Assembly (NCBI GenBank): GCA_023229765.1
Contig: JALNYO010000004.1
Coordinates: 84,734-148,733, forward strand
Source: Syntrophales bacterium
GTDB lineage: Bacteria > Desulfobacterota > Syntrophia > Syntrophales > UBA5619
Direction of reading: 5' to 3'
DNA length: 64,000 nucleotides
In this document: piece by piece, positions 1 to 8,064 of the stretch
How positions within the stretch are numbered: the first letter of the stretch is position 1
Layout: each line of letters starts with the position of its first letter
The notes under the pieces: model-generated
Databases searched by the model: none
Told to the model about the DNA's origin: nothing
Seen by the model: only the letters and a program-made list of their open reading frames with translations
Made by a program: the position numbers and the translations under genes

Positions 1-1
1 T

Positions 2-460
2 ATGCAGATAGCTGATATATTTGAAGAAACAGCTAATCAGGAATGTGAACACGCCTTTCGGTTCTTTAAATTCTTCAATGGTGGGGAGATGGAGATTAGC
101 GGCAGTTTTCCTACCGGCGTCGTTAAAACAACCTATGAAAACCTGCTTGCCGCGGCCGAGGGGGAACACTTTGAGCATGCCGAATTGTATCCAGGGTTTG
201 CCCAAATCGCCCGCGCCGAAGGGTTTGACCGCGCCGCCGAGACCTGGGAGGCGATCTGCGTCTCGGAAAAGCAGCACGAAAAGAGATATCGAGAGCTGGC
301 CGCCAACATCAAGGCGGACAGGGTTTTCAAACGCGACCGGCCCGTAGTCTGGCGCTGCCGGAACTGCGGCTACCTGCACACCGGAGAGGAAGCGCCCCTC
401 CAATGCCCCGCCTGCGCCCAGCTCCAGGAGCAATTCGAACTGCTGGGAGAAAACTGGTAG
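2..460 (+). CDS. rbr: Rubrerythrin, 5' end cut by window edge
   Basis: Rubrerythrin is a cytoplasmic non-haem di-iron peroxidase that reduces hydrogen peroxide in anaerobes. The visible 152 residues hold the second half of the four-helix di-iron domain, with Glu-x-x-His metal ligands in ANQECEH and GEHFEHAE. The C-terminal rubredoxin-like domain binds one Fe through C119, C122, C135 and C138 (WRCRNCGY and QCPAC). Family members are about 190 residues, so roughly 40 N-terminal residues lie left of the window. The ATG at position 2 is therefore probably an internal Met, not the start. It is one of the few plus-strand genes and converges on the menaquinone operon. Confidence 0.93.
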   Translation: MQIADIFEETANQECEHAFRFFKFFNGGEMEISGSFPTGVVKTTYENLLAAAEGEHFEHAELYPGFAQIARAEGFDRAAETWEAICVSEKQHEKRYRELAANIKADRVFKRDRPVVWRCRNCGYLHTGEEAPLQCPACAQLQEQFELLGENW

Positions 461-513
461 AAAGAGACCGCTGCGCCCGCTTACTATCGCTGGCCGGATA
501 CGGTGGGAAATGG

Positions 514-560
514 AAAAGGGACAGATTTGTTTATTGATAATAATAAATCTGCCCCCTTTT
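514..560. repeat. REP-like palindrome, possible bidirectional terminator
   Basis: Arms AAAAGGGACAGATTT and AAATCTGCCCCCTTTT flank an AT-rich loop between the convergent rubrerythrin and mqnL genes. Both strands end in a short T run, so it could stop transcription in both directions. The GGGACAG core is shared with palindromes near 60.65, 61.88, 62.44 and 63.62 kb. The remainder of 461-623 shows no gene. Confidence 0.6.
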
Positions 561-623
561 CTTAATATGTTCTTCGCAATTATCTTAGTCACTGGGGGTT
601 AAAAAAACCATACGGCGAGAGCT

Positions 624-2429
624 TTATTGAATATCTACCCTTCTTTTTATTTCCGGCGTCATTTCGATATCATCCGGCCACGGCCGTTTATGGCCGTCGA
701 CGGGACCTTTTTGGGTTGCGTCGATGGTGATATTCGTTTCGGCAATCGTAATATCCCGCGCGGGATCAACATTATTGAACGCCTTCCAGAGTAGCAGCGA
801 ATCGTCCGCGAGGTCTATCGCGGCATCGTAGAGGACAAATATTTCCCCACCCCGGAACTCCCGGGCAAGCAGATCGAGATAGGAGCGGGAAGATTGCCCT
901 TTTTCCTTATCGATGGTTGCCGCTATGAGCCGTCTTTTACACCCGGGAAAGAATACCCTCAATCCGGTAAAGCCGCCCTCTTTTTCTTGGAGCCGCAGCA
1001 GCAGATCCGCGTCACCTTCAGGGGAAATTGATGAAAAATCAAGACATTCCGTTAATCGCTCCCCTTCGCCGGCAATGCGGACGGTCGCATCGATCGCGAT
1101 TTTCGCTCCCAGCAGAGGATTATCCGCGGAGTGGTCGAGGACATCGAGAATGCCACTGGCAATAGTCACATCTGAAGAGAAATCTATTATATTGAGGATA
1201 TGCTCAAAGAGTCGCCGACCGTCTGCCAAAAGCGATTGATCGTCAATGATGACCAGCGCCTTGGCAAAGCTCATCTGGCCGCTTCCCCACAGGCCGTAGG
1301 CGATCTTGGCGGCGTGCCCCGGATACTCCTTTTCGATGGCGACAACGGCAATGCTATGAAAAACGCCCTCCCAGGGAAGCAGATAATCCTTTATTTCCGG
1401 CATGACCGTCTGGAGCAGCGGCAGAAAAAGACGCTCCGTCGTATAGGCAAGATAGCAATCCTCCATGGGCGGACGTCCCACCACCGTCGCGCTGTAAACG
1501 GGATTTTTCCGGTGGGTGATCGCCGTCAGATGAAATACCGGGTAGAGATCGGCGGCGGAGTAGTAGCCCGTATGATCGCCGAACGGCCCTTCGAGCCGTG
1601 TTTCTGCAGGATCGACATAGCCCTCGAGGATAAACTCCGCCTCCGCCGGCACGTCGATATCTACGGTAACCCCTTTGACGAGGACAACCGGGCTCCGCCG
1701 GATAAAGCCGGCCAGCATCATTTCATCCACCCCTCGCGGCAGGGGCGCCGTCGCCGCATAGGTAACAGCGGGATCCGTGCCGACGGCGACGGCAACCTCC
1801 ATCCGGCGGCCGGCCTTTTGGTATTCAAGGAACTGGTGCGATCCGTCCTTGTGGATATGCCAGTGCATCCCGGTTGTTTTCCCATCATACATCTGCATCC
1901 GGTACATCCCGACATTCCTCCTGCCATCTCCCAGCCCCTTCGTAAAGACAACTGGGAGCGTAATGAACCTCCCCCCATCCTTTGGCCAGCATTGAAGAAT
2001 CGGCAGCTTCGTCAGATCGATCTCATCCCCCGTAAGGACAACCTCCTGACAGGGCGGCACCTTCAGCTTTTTTGTCCTCGGGATGAATTTAGCCCAGGAC
2101 AGCGCTTTCGGGATCATCCCGATCTTTGCGAGCATTGACTTCGGCGGCGCCTGTTTGATGATCCCGGCCAGCCTTGCGGCAAGCTCCTGCGGGGTTGACT
2201 CGAAGGCCAGGGCAATCCTTCGATAACTGCCGAAGGCGTTCGTGACAACCGGGAACGCCGAACCTGCAACCTTTTCAAAGAAAAGCGCCTTCCCGCCGCC
2301 TGCGGATTTGGACATCCGGTCGGTTATCTCCGTTATCTCCAAAAGTGGAGAAACCGTATCCCTGATCCGGAACAATTCCCCTTCTTTCTCAAGCCGGGCG
2401 ATGAACTCGCCAAGATTTTTATAACCCAT
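624..2429 (-). CDS. mqnL: UbiD-family decarboxylase, menaquinone (futalosine) type MqnL
   Basis: Predicted prenylated-FMN-dependent decarboxylase acting on the prenylated dihydroxynaphthoate late in the futalosine menaquinone route. At 601 residues it has the usual length of this UbiD subgroup. It carries the family signature EGPFGDHTGYY at 280-290, including the catalytic acid region, and the prFMN-site stretch NVGMYRMQMYD near 172-182. It is the last gene of the mqn operon, 74 bp after mqnP. UbiD enzymes need a UbiX partner (MqnM here), which is not in the window. The assignment as MqnL rather than another UbiD rests on family resemblance plus the neighbours. Confidence 0.88.
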   Translation of the reverse strand: MGYKNLGEFIARLEKEGELFRIRDTVSPLLEITEITDRMSKSAGGGKALFFEKVAGSAFPVVTNAFGSYRRIALAFESTPQELAARLAGIIKQAPPKSMLAKIGMIPKALSWAKFIPRTKKLKVPPCQEVVLTGDEIDLTKLPILQCWPKDGGRFITLPVVFTKGLGDGRRNVGMYRMQMYDGKTTGMHWHIHKDGSHQFLEYQKAGRRMEVAVAVGTDPAVTYAATAPLPRGVDEMMLAGFIRRSPVVLVKGVTVDIDVPAEAEFILEGYVDPAETRLEGPFGDHTGYYSAADLYPVFHLTAITHRKNPVYSATVVGRPPMEDCYLAYTTERLFLPLLQTVMPEIKDYLLPWEGVFHSIAVVAIEKEYPGHAAKIAYGLWGSGQMSFAKALVIIDDQSLLADGRRLFEHILNIIDFSSDVTIASGILDVLDHSADNPLLGAKIAIDATVRIAGEGERLTECLDFSSISPEGDADLLLRLQEKEGGFTGLRVFFPGCKRRLIAATIDKEKGQSSRSYLDLLAREFRGGEIFVLYDAAIDLADDSLLLWKAFNNVDPARDITIAETNITIDATQKGPVDGHKRPWPDDIEMTPEIKRRVDIQ

Positions 2430-2503
2430 CGCGTTTACCCACTTTCAAATGAAACCCTAATGATGGAGCGCGTCCCTCCAGTAAATTGAGCATTATTATT
2501 GCT

Positions 2504-3364
2504 TCATAATATAGTCCCCAGGAAAATCGCCGCCAGCACGAGCAGCGAAATAACGCTGTTGACATTGAAAAAGGCGATGTCAATTTTGGAAAGGTCGCCG
2601 GGATTGACAAGCCGGTGCTCTACAATAAAAAGAATCCCAATAACGGCAACGAATACAAGGTAGATATGGTTCAACGAAAACAGCCAGTAGAGACCCGCGA
2701 GCGACAGTACGCTTGCCGCATGCAGCAGCCCCGAGATGATCATAGCCTTTCTGACGCCGAAATAAACCGGGATGGAATAAAGACCCTGCTTGCGATCAAA
2801 TTCAACATCCTGACAGGCGTAAAGAATATCAAAACCGGCGATGTAGGTCATAAGCGCCAGACTCAGCACCGAGATCGCCCCGGGCATTTTCCCGGTTGCC
2901 GCCACCCAGACGGCCATCGGGGCAATCCCGATGGCAACTCCCAGAAACAGGTGGGCAATCCAGGTAAATCTTTTCGTATAGGAATAGGCAAAAACAAACG
3001 CCAGCACCGGGAAGGAAAGCCAGAAACATAAAATGGAAAGCGCCCCGGAAGCAATGATGAAAACCAGGCTGGAAAAAAAGGTAAAGAAGGCGGCCTCCCG
3101 CTTGGAAATGGCGCCCCGGGGAATCTCCCGGATGGCGGTGCGCGGATTCTTTGCATCCAGTTCGGCATCGGCGATGCGGTTGAACCCCATCGCGGCCGAC
3201 CGGGCTGCCGCCATCGCAATTACAATCCAAAATACGGTTTTAAGAGCGAGCGGCCTCGTCGCCTGCACCAGGACAACCGCGGAAAGGGCAAACGGCAGGG
3301 CGAAGATCGTATGGGAAAATTTTATCATCCGTGAATAAACCACGGCTTGGGAGAATATTTTCAT
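2504..3364 (-). CDS. mqnP: UbiA-type prenyltransferase, MqnP
   Basis: Integral membrane 4-hydroxybenzoate-polyprenyltransferase homologue that would attach the polyprenyl tail to 1,4-dihydroxy-6-naphthoate. It shows both Asp-rich Mg-diphosphate motifs: NRIADAELDAKNPRT (62-76) and DILYACQDVEFD (179-190). Several hydrophobic segments are typical of the eight- to nine-helix UbiA fold, and 286 residues is normal. It begins 6 bp after mqnB in the same operon, directly before the UbiD-type decarboxylase; that pairing is the reason to call it MqnP rather than UbiA. Confidence 0.88.
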   Translation of the reverse strand: MKIFSQAVVYSRMIKFSHTIFALPFALSAVVLVQATRPLALKTVFWIVIAMAAARSAAMGFNRIADAELDAKNPRTAIREIPRGAISKREAAFFTFFSSLVFIIASGALSILCFWLSFPVLAFVFAYSYTKRFTWIAHLFLGVAIGIAPMAVWVAATGKMPGAISVLSLALMTYIAGFDILYACQDVEFDRKQGLYSIPVYFGVRKAMIISGLLHAASVLSLAGLYWLFSLNHIYLVFVAVIGILFIVEHRLVNPGDLSKIDIAFFNVNSVISLLVLAAIFLGTIL

Positions 3365-3370
3365 CGCTGA

Positions 3371-4024
3371 CTAAACCTTGCTGCTGTTATTGGCAGCCAC
3401 TTTGACCCATTCCTGTCGCTCCGGGCTACTTGCCTTAGGCAGAGCAGGCAAGACCAGATACTCGAAAAAACGCAACTGGACATCGCGGAACCGCTCGATG
3501 TTTTTTATGATGGCGCTTCTTTGGTCATGCTCCGGGGTATCGGAAACAAATTTGAAGATAAAGCAGCCCAGACCAAAACGGCGGGCGGTCTGGACAAGGG
3601 CGGCCCCCTCCATATCGACGAGATCGGCAAGCCCAGCGACCCCTTTTCTCTCTTCCGCCGTCCGCAGCGGCCGATCCTGAGTGGCAAGCGATGCCATGGC
3701 AAAGCCTTCCAGAACATCAGGAACGTGCTCCATAAAGACACCTGTCTGGAGATCAGGCCGATCCGACTCGATTACTTTACTTATATGGTAGAGCGCGCCC
3801 AATTCGCCTTTCTCGTCCAAGGCCCCGGCGGCGCCGATATTGCAGATCAGATAAGGCCGAAAGCCCTGAATAAGCCAGGTGGCTGCCATCGCGGCATTGA
3901 CCTTGCCTATTCCGGATATGACCAGCGCCATCCTTGAATCCTTAAAGATCCGAAACGGCGAACTGGCTATTTCGGCAAGCGCCAGCCCTCTGATCAGGGG
4001 CGCCGCCTCCGTCATCGTCGCCAT
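3371..4024 (-). CDS. mqnB: Futalosine hydrolase
   Basis: Nucleoside hydrolase of the MTA/SAH nucleosidase fold, which removes the base from futalosine (or aminofutalosine) to give dehypoxanthine futalosine. Visible family marks are SGIGKVNAA (37-45), the VDMEGAA active-site loop (136-142) and the FVSD motif near 159-162. At 217 residues it is family-sized. The ATG used lies 11 bp after the mqnD stop with only a weak AGG upstream, so translation is probably coupled. The N-terminus is slightly short compared with homologues, and a non-ATG start a few codons upstream cannot be excluded. Confidence 0.88.
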   Translation of the reverse strand: MATMTEAAPLIRGLALAEIASSPFRIFKDSRMALVISGIGKVNAAMAATWLIQGFRPYLICNIGAAGALDEKGELGALYHISKVIESDRPDLQTGVFMEHVPDVLEGFAMASLATQDRPLRTAEERKGVAGLADLVDMEGAALVQTARRFGLGCFIFKFVSDTPEHDQRSAIIKNIERFRDVQLRFFEYLVLPALPKASSPERQEWVKVAANNSSKV

Positions 4025-4035
4025 TACCAGGCCTG

Positions 4036-4845
4036 TTAAAGGAGTTTCCAGCGCTCTGCCCTCTCTTTCAGGACGGATATGGCGTCATTGCCCGCGGAAC
4101 CGAGAGACAGCGTAAAATCATTGACATACAGTGCGATGTGCTCTGCCGTTACCTTATCGTCCAGCTCCTGGGCATGCTCTTTGATAAAATCCTGTCCCAC
4201 TGCGGGGTGTTTCCGCGCATGAAGGACCGAATCGCGAATGAGGGCGGCAACGGCCTCCTGATGGGAAGCCATGTCGCGGCGGATAGCTATGCAGCCCAGC
4301 GGAATCGGCAGCCCCGTTTCCTGCTCCCACCACTCTCCCAGGTCAATCAAGGAGGAGCAGTTGTACCTTTGATAGACGAATCGCCCCTCATGAATGATCA
4401 GTCCCGCGTCAAACCGGCCGGCGGCAATGCCGGGGAGTATCTCGTCAAATCTCGCAAACTCCACCTTTGCCTGCCCCGCACCGCCCATCCAGAGCTGCAA
4501 GAGCAGATAAGCGGTCGTGTAACGTCCGGGGACAGCGATACGTGCGCCTTCGAGTGACTTGAAAGAAGTCCCGGCGACCAGGAGCGGCCCGCAGCCATAG
4601 CCGAGGGCCGCCCCCGAATCCAGCAGCAGATAGCGCTCGCCCAGAAGCAGATACGCATAAAACGATAGCTTTGTAACCTGCCAGCCACCGGAAAAGGCCT
4701 TCCCATTGAGCTCCTCCACGTCCGCAATCCGGGGATGAAAGAGATAGGGGGTTGCGTCTATTCTCCTGTTGACAAGCGCATCGAAGATAAACGTATCGTT
4801 CGGGCAGGGTGAAAAACCGATGTCAAGTTCTATTGTTTCGCTCAT
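4036..4845 (-). CDS. mqnD: 1,4-dihydroxy-6-naphthoate synthase
   Basis: MqnD converts cyclic dehypoxanthine futalosine to 1,4-dihydroxy-6-naphthoate. The fold is periplasmic-binding-protein-like but cytoplasmic. The N-terminal SPCPNDTF motif (12-19) and the catalytic-type His in IIHEGRFVY (His152) are both present; 269 residues is typical. Its start overlaps the mqnC stop by 4 bp, which indicates tight translational coupling with the enzyme that makes its substrate. Confidence 0.93.
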   Translation of the reverse strand: MSETIELDIGFSPCPNDTFIFDALVNRRIDATPYLFHPRIADVEELNGKAFSGGWQVTKLSFYAYLLLGERYLLLDSGAALGYGCGPLLVAGTSFKSLEGARIAVPGRYTTAYLLLQLWMGGAGQAKVEFARFDEILPGIAAGRFDAGLIIHEGRFVYQRYNCSSLIDLGEWWEQETGLPIPLGCIAIRRDMASHQEAVAALIRDSVLHARKHPAVGQDFIKEHAQELDDKVTAEHIALYVNDFTLSLGSAGNDAISVLKERAERWKLL

Positions 4846-5903
4846 GCAAATGACCTGATCTGCCGGTAATCCGAATCCCTCTGGATGGGAATCCGTCCGG
4901 CATCCCTGATGATGTCGATCATCTCGTCCATGCTGGTTTTGTTTTTCAGCCCCGTCGCCCCTACCACCACCTCTTCGGTAAGCACCCCGCCCATGTCATT
5001 TGCCCCCATCGTCAGGGCGATCTGCGCCATTTTCATCCCCTCGGTCAGCCAGCCGGCCTGGATATAGCGGACATTGTCGAGAAAAATGCGGGCAATGGCG
5101 ACGATCCGCAGGTAGTCCATTCCGGTGGCCGCAGCAACATTTTCCATCCGCGTCTGGGCTGGTGAAAAAGACCAGGGGATAAAAGCCCGAATCATGCCGG
5201 TACGATCCTGCAGCCCCCGGATGACGCTCAGATGCGCGATCCGCTCCGCATGGGTTTCTCCCAACCCGTAGGTCATCGTCGCGCTTGATTTCAGGCCGTA
5301 ACGATGCAGGGATTCCATTGTCTCCACCCACTCCCCGACAGAAATTTTCCGGGGACTGACCAGCTTGCGCACCCTCTCCACAAGGATGTCGGAGGCGCCG
5401 GGAACAGAATCGAGGCCCGCCTCCTTCAGGACTTCTATAACATGATCAACGGAAAATCCCGAACGGCGGGCGGCGTACACGAGCTCCGCAGGCGAGAAGG
5501 AGTGGAGAGTCACCCTGGGGAAACGGTTTTTGATCGCTCGCACCATCGCGGTCAAGTCATCCAATGCATAGCGAGGATTGAGCCCCCCCTGCAGCATCAC
5601 CTGCGTGCCTCCGCTTTCAACCAGTTCTGCAACTTTGTTCAGAATCCCTTCATTCGTGAGTTCATAAGGCTCTATTTGACCAGCCCGGGCGTGGAAAGCA
5701 CAAAAATTGCATTCGGCTTCGCAGACATTGGTAAAATTTATAATCCGATCGATGATGAATCCGACCACATCGCCGGGCGCTGCAAGCCGCGTCCGGAAGT
5801 CGGCCGCCATGCCCAACTCAAGGATATTCCAGTCAAAAAGGCTCAAGGCCTCTTCCTCACTGATCCGCTTTTCCGCATATATCTTTTCATTCAGCTCATT
5901 CAT
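4842..5903 (-). CDS. mqnC: Cyclic dehypoxanthinyl futalosine synthase (radical SAM)
   Basis: Radical SAM enzyme that cyclises dehypoxanthine futalosine. The [4Fe-4S] motif is Cys61-x3-Cys65-x2-Cys68 (NVCEAECNFCAF). Downstream are the MqnC-type features: a QGGLNP loop, a PGASDILVERVR segment and IPWSF. It is paralogous to MqnE in the same operon, and these motifs separate the two. It sits 26 bp after mqnA and overlaps mqnD by 4 bp. Confidence 0.93.
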   Translation of the reverse strand: MNELNEKIYAEKRISEEEALSLFDWNILELGMAADFRTRLAAPGDVVGFIIDRIINFTNVCEAECNFCAFHARAGQIEPYELTNEGILNKVAELVESGGTQVMLQGGLNPRYALDDLTAMVRAIKNRFPRVTLHSFSPAELVYAARRSGFSVDHVIEVLKEAGLDSVPGASDILVERVRKLVSPRKISVGEWVETMESLHRYGLKSSATMTYGLGETHAERIAHLSVIRGLQDRTGMIRAFIPWSFSPAQTRMENVAAATGMDYLRIVAIARIFLDNVRYIQAGWLTEGMKMAQIALTMGANDMGGVLTEEVVVGATGLKNKTSMDEMIDIIRDAGRIPIQRDSDYRQIRSFA

Positions 5904-5929
5904 GCCGTGCCCCTACGCCACGCCCGTTG

Positions 5930-6748
5930 TTATTCTTTCAACGGCCTCAGGAAAGCCTCTCCTGCTGTTTTCTTAAGCAATCCCATTTCCGCGGCGCTTT
6001 GCAGATAAAAGGAAAACGCCTCCCGCAAAGAAGGGGTAAAATTGTATTTCAATACCCGGTAGTAGGCATCAATATCGTAGTGAACCAGCGGGTATCTTTC
6101 CGCGGCCCTCTGGATCACCGTCTCGCGCTTCTCAGCGAGCAGCGCCAGTGATTTTCTGTAGGAGTCCACAACTGCGGCCACGACAGCGGAATTTTTCTCC
6201 AGCAGCCCTTTATTGACGGCAAAAACGGCAAAAACCACGGGGTGACCAGTTTTCCTCATCCATAAATCCCCCAGATCGTAAGTATAGGGCGCCATCTCCC
6301 CCATCATCGCCTCATTACCGATAATCAGCGCCGCATCAACGCCCGCGTCTTTAAGCGAGGGATTGGGGGTGGTCGGAACATACCGGGGCTCTATCCGGTA
6401 ATACCGGGAAAGGAGTATTTTCAGAATAATCACCGAAGTCTTGGAAGCGCTGGTCAGACCGACCCGTTTATTATCCAGATCCTCGATCGGCATGCTGCTC
6501 GAAAGGATCACCGAATGGACATAGCCGACGGAGCTGAGGCAAAAATCGGGCAAAAGCAATACCCTGTCGGCCAGTTCCGGATACATCGCGGCGGAGACCG
6601 GGCTCATGTCCAGTTTCTCTTCCGCCATCATCCGGTTGAGCTCGCTGGGGTAACCTGGAACTACCTCTACACCGGCAAGCGGCTCCCTTTCAAACATCTG
6701 ATAATAAAACGGGTAGCAGTTCAAATAATCTATATAGCCGAGTTTCAT
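5930..6748 (-). CDS. mqnA: Chorismate dehydratase
   Basis: MqnA removes water from chorismate to give 3-[(1-carboxyvinyl)oxy]benzoate, the first committed step of futalosine menaquinone synthesis. It has a periplasmic-binding-protein-like fold. The family N-terminus (KLGYIDYLNCYP) and the ligand-contact stretch LTSASKTS (98-105) are visible; 272 residues is usual. The start codon overlaps the mqnE stop by one base. MqnE uses the MqnA product, so adjacent steps are co-translated. Confidence 0.92.
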   Translation of the reverse strand: MKLGYIDYLNCYPFYYQMFEREPLAGVEVVPGYPSELNRMMAEEKLDMSPVSAAMYPELADRVLLLPDFCLSSVGYVHSVILSSSMPIEDLDNKRVGLTSASKTSVIILKILLSRYYRIEPRYVPTTPNPSLKDAGVDAALIIGNEAMMGEMAPYTYDLGDLWMRKTGHPVVFAVFAVNKGLLEKNSAVVAAVVDSYRKSLALLAEKRETVIQRAAERYPLVHYDIDAYYRVLKYNFTPSLREAFSFYLQSAAEMGLLKKTAGEAFLRPLKE

Positions 6749-7854
6749 CAGCTTTTCCTTTCCTGATAGTTAGCCGCCGCCCGGCGAGGCCTGAACCCTG
6801 AAGATTCAATAAGTTTTCTCAAGCTCGCCTCACTGCCGACATTGGACGTCTTTGCCCCGGCGGCATGAACAACCTTTTCATAATGATAGGTTCCTCCCAG
6901 ATCATCAACCCCGAAATGCAGCAGCATCTGCGCCATCTTGTCGCCAAGATACATCCACAGCGCCTTCAAATGGGGGACGTTGGCAAGAAAAATGCGGCTG
7001 GCGGCAAACAGGCGGACATCGCCGAAGCCGGTGGTTTGAGAGCGCCGGGCGCGGATACCGGTGTTGGATTCGTGAAAGGGGAGCGGGACAAAGGTCTTGA
7101 AGCCGCCGGTCTCATCCTGAAGGGCGCGGAGCTTGGATAGGTGAGCGACGATATCTTCCGGGGTTTCCAGATGGTTGTAAAGCAGCGTCGCATTCGTCTT
7201 CAGACCAAGCGAATGGGCAATCCGCATCACCTCTATCCAGCGCGTGCCCGGGATCTTCAACGGCGCGACCTTCTTTCTTACCCGGGGGGAGAAGACCTCC
7301 GCTCCTCCGCCGGGGAGCGCGCCCAAGCCGGCGCTCTGGAAGCGTGTGAGCACCTCTTCCACGGAAATACCGTTAAGGCGCGCAAAATAATCGTATTCAA
7401 CGGCGGTAAATGCCGCGATAAAAATTTCCGGATTAATCGCTTTGATCCGCCTTAGCATCTGCTCGAAATACTCTATCTTCAGGGCCGGATTCAGCCCGCC
7501 CACAATATGCACCTCGTCGATGCCGAAGGAGTTTGCCGCGCGCACCCTTTCTTCGATCTCATCAAGCGAAAATGTGTATGCGTCCGGGTCTTTATCCCCC
7601 CGCGAAAAGGCGCACAAGGGGCAGCGCAATTCGCAGACATTGGTGTAATTGAGATTCATGTTGACTTCATAATAGGCGGCATCGCCGTTGATCTTCCGTC
7701 TCAAGTAATCGGCAATTACCCCCAGCTCGAGAATATCGCTGGTTCCAAGCATGTAAAGGGCATCGGCTTCCGTCACCGGAACATCACTCGCCACCTTTTC
7801 GGCGATCGAATGGAGCTCCCTGTTTTTTATCATGCTCACAAAATTTGCACTCAT
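6748..7854 (-). CDS. mqnE: Aminodeoxyfutalosine synthase (radical SAM)
   Basis: Radical SAM enzyme joining the MqnA product to the adenosyl group to form aminofutalosine. The cluster motif is Cys74-x3-Cys78-x2-Cys81 (VCELRCPLCAF). HIVGGLNP and GALPGGGAEVFSPRVR are characteristic of MqnE. I place the start at 7854 (MSANF) because GGAG stands 6 nt upstream; the upstream in-frame ATG at 7866 has no workable ribosome site. It is the first gene of the mqn operon. The start overlaps the stop of a 38-codon leader ORF (ATGA), and the leader DNA consists of 7-bp repeats. Confidence 0.92.
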   Translation of the reverse strand: MSANFVSMIKNRELHSIAEKVASDVPVTEADALYMLGTSDILELGVIADYLRRKINGDAAYYEVNMNLNYTNVCELRCPLCAFSRGDKDPDAYTFSLDEIEERVRAANSFGIDEVHIVGGLNPALKIEYFEQMLRRIKAINPEIFIAAFTAVEYDYFARLNGISVEEVLTRFQSAGLGALPGGGAEVFSPRVRKKVAPLKIPGTRWIEVMRIAHSLGLKTNATLLYNHLETPEDIVAHLSKLRALQDETGGFKTFVPLPFHESNTGIRARRSQTTGFGDVRLFAASRIFLANVPHLKALWMYLGDKMAQMLLHFGVDDLGGTYHYEKVVHAAGAKTSNVGSEASLRKLIESSGFRPRRAAANYQERKS

Positions 7855-7967
7855 GCGACTCTCCATACTCCGGTTGACGGTTGACGGTTTCCGGTTGTCG
7901 GTTGTCGGTTGACGGTTGACGGTTGACGGTTGTCGGTTGACGGTTTGTATTTAGTAGAAGAACTCAT
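7851..7967 (-). CDS. Possible 38-residue repeat-encoded leader peptide before mqnE
   Basis: On the minus strand an ATG at 7967, preceded by GGTGA with a 3-nt gap, opens a 38-codon frame. It runs through the whole GGTTGAC heptad array and ends TGA at 7853-7851, overlapping the mqnE ATG (7854-7852) as ATGA. Because 3 x 7 bp is 21 bp, the DNA repeat gives a 7-residue peptide repeat (NRQPSTV, NRQPTTG, NRQPSTG). No similarity is recognised. It may be a translational-coupling leader, or a chance frame in repeat DNA. Gain or loss of a single heptad would shift its frame. Confidence 0.4.
   Translation of the reverse strand: MSSSTKYKPSTDNRQPSTVNRQPTTGNRQPSTGVWRVA
7872..7947. repeat. Heptad array 1 (GGTTGAC-type, ten units plus partial)
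   Basis: Ten consecutive 7-bp units are seen on the plus strand: seven GGTTGAC or GGTTGTC variants dominate, with one GGTTTCC, then a partial GGTTTG. The array lies immediately upstream of the mqnE start. Read on the minus strand the unit is GTCAACC, which closely resembles the GTGAACC unit of array 2, so the two arrays are inverted relative to each other. Confidence 0.95.
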
Positions 7968-7978
7968 ATTTCACCAAC

Positions 7979-8062
7979 TGTGAACCGGAAACTGTGAACT
8001 GTGAACCGGAAACCGTGAACCGTGAACTGTGAACCGTGAACTGTGAACCGTGAACTGTGAAC
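7979..8062. repeat. Heptad array 2 (YGTGAAC-type, twelve units)
   Basis: Twelve perfect-phase 7-bp units are visible: TGTGAAC and CGTGAAC alternate, with two CGGAAAC units. The array stops 2 bp from the cysS stop codon (8067-8065), so it occupies the 3' untranslated region of cysS. Array 1 lies 31 bp away in inverted orientation; pairing of the two in RNA would leave one mismatch per heptad. Confidence 0.95.
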
Positions 8063-8064
8063 CC

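Noticed and set aside
7855..7866. ATG at 7866 as mqnE start
   Set aside because: GGAG would be only one base from the ATG, whereas the same region gives a well-spaced site for ATG 7854.
7872..8062. CRISPR array
   Set aside because: The unit is 7 bp with no spacers between units and no cas genes nearby.
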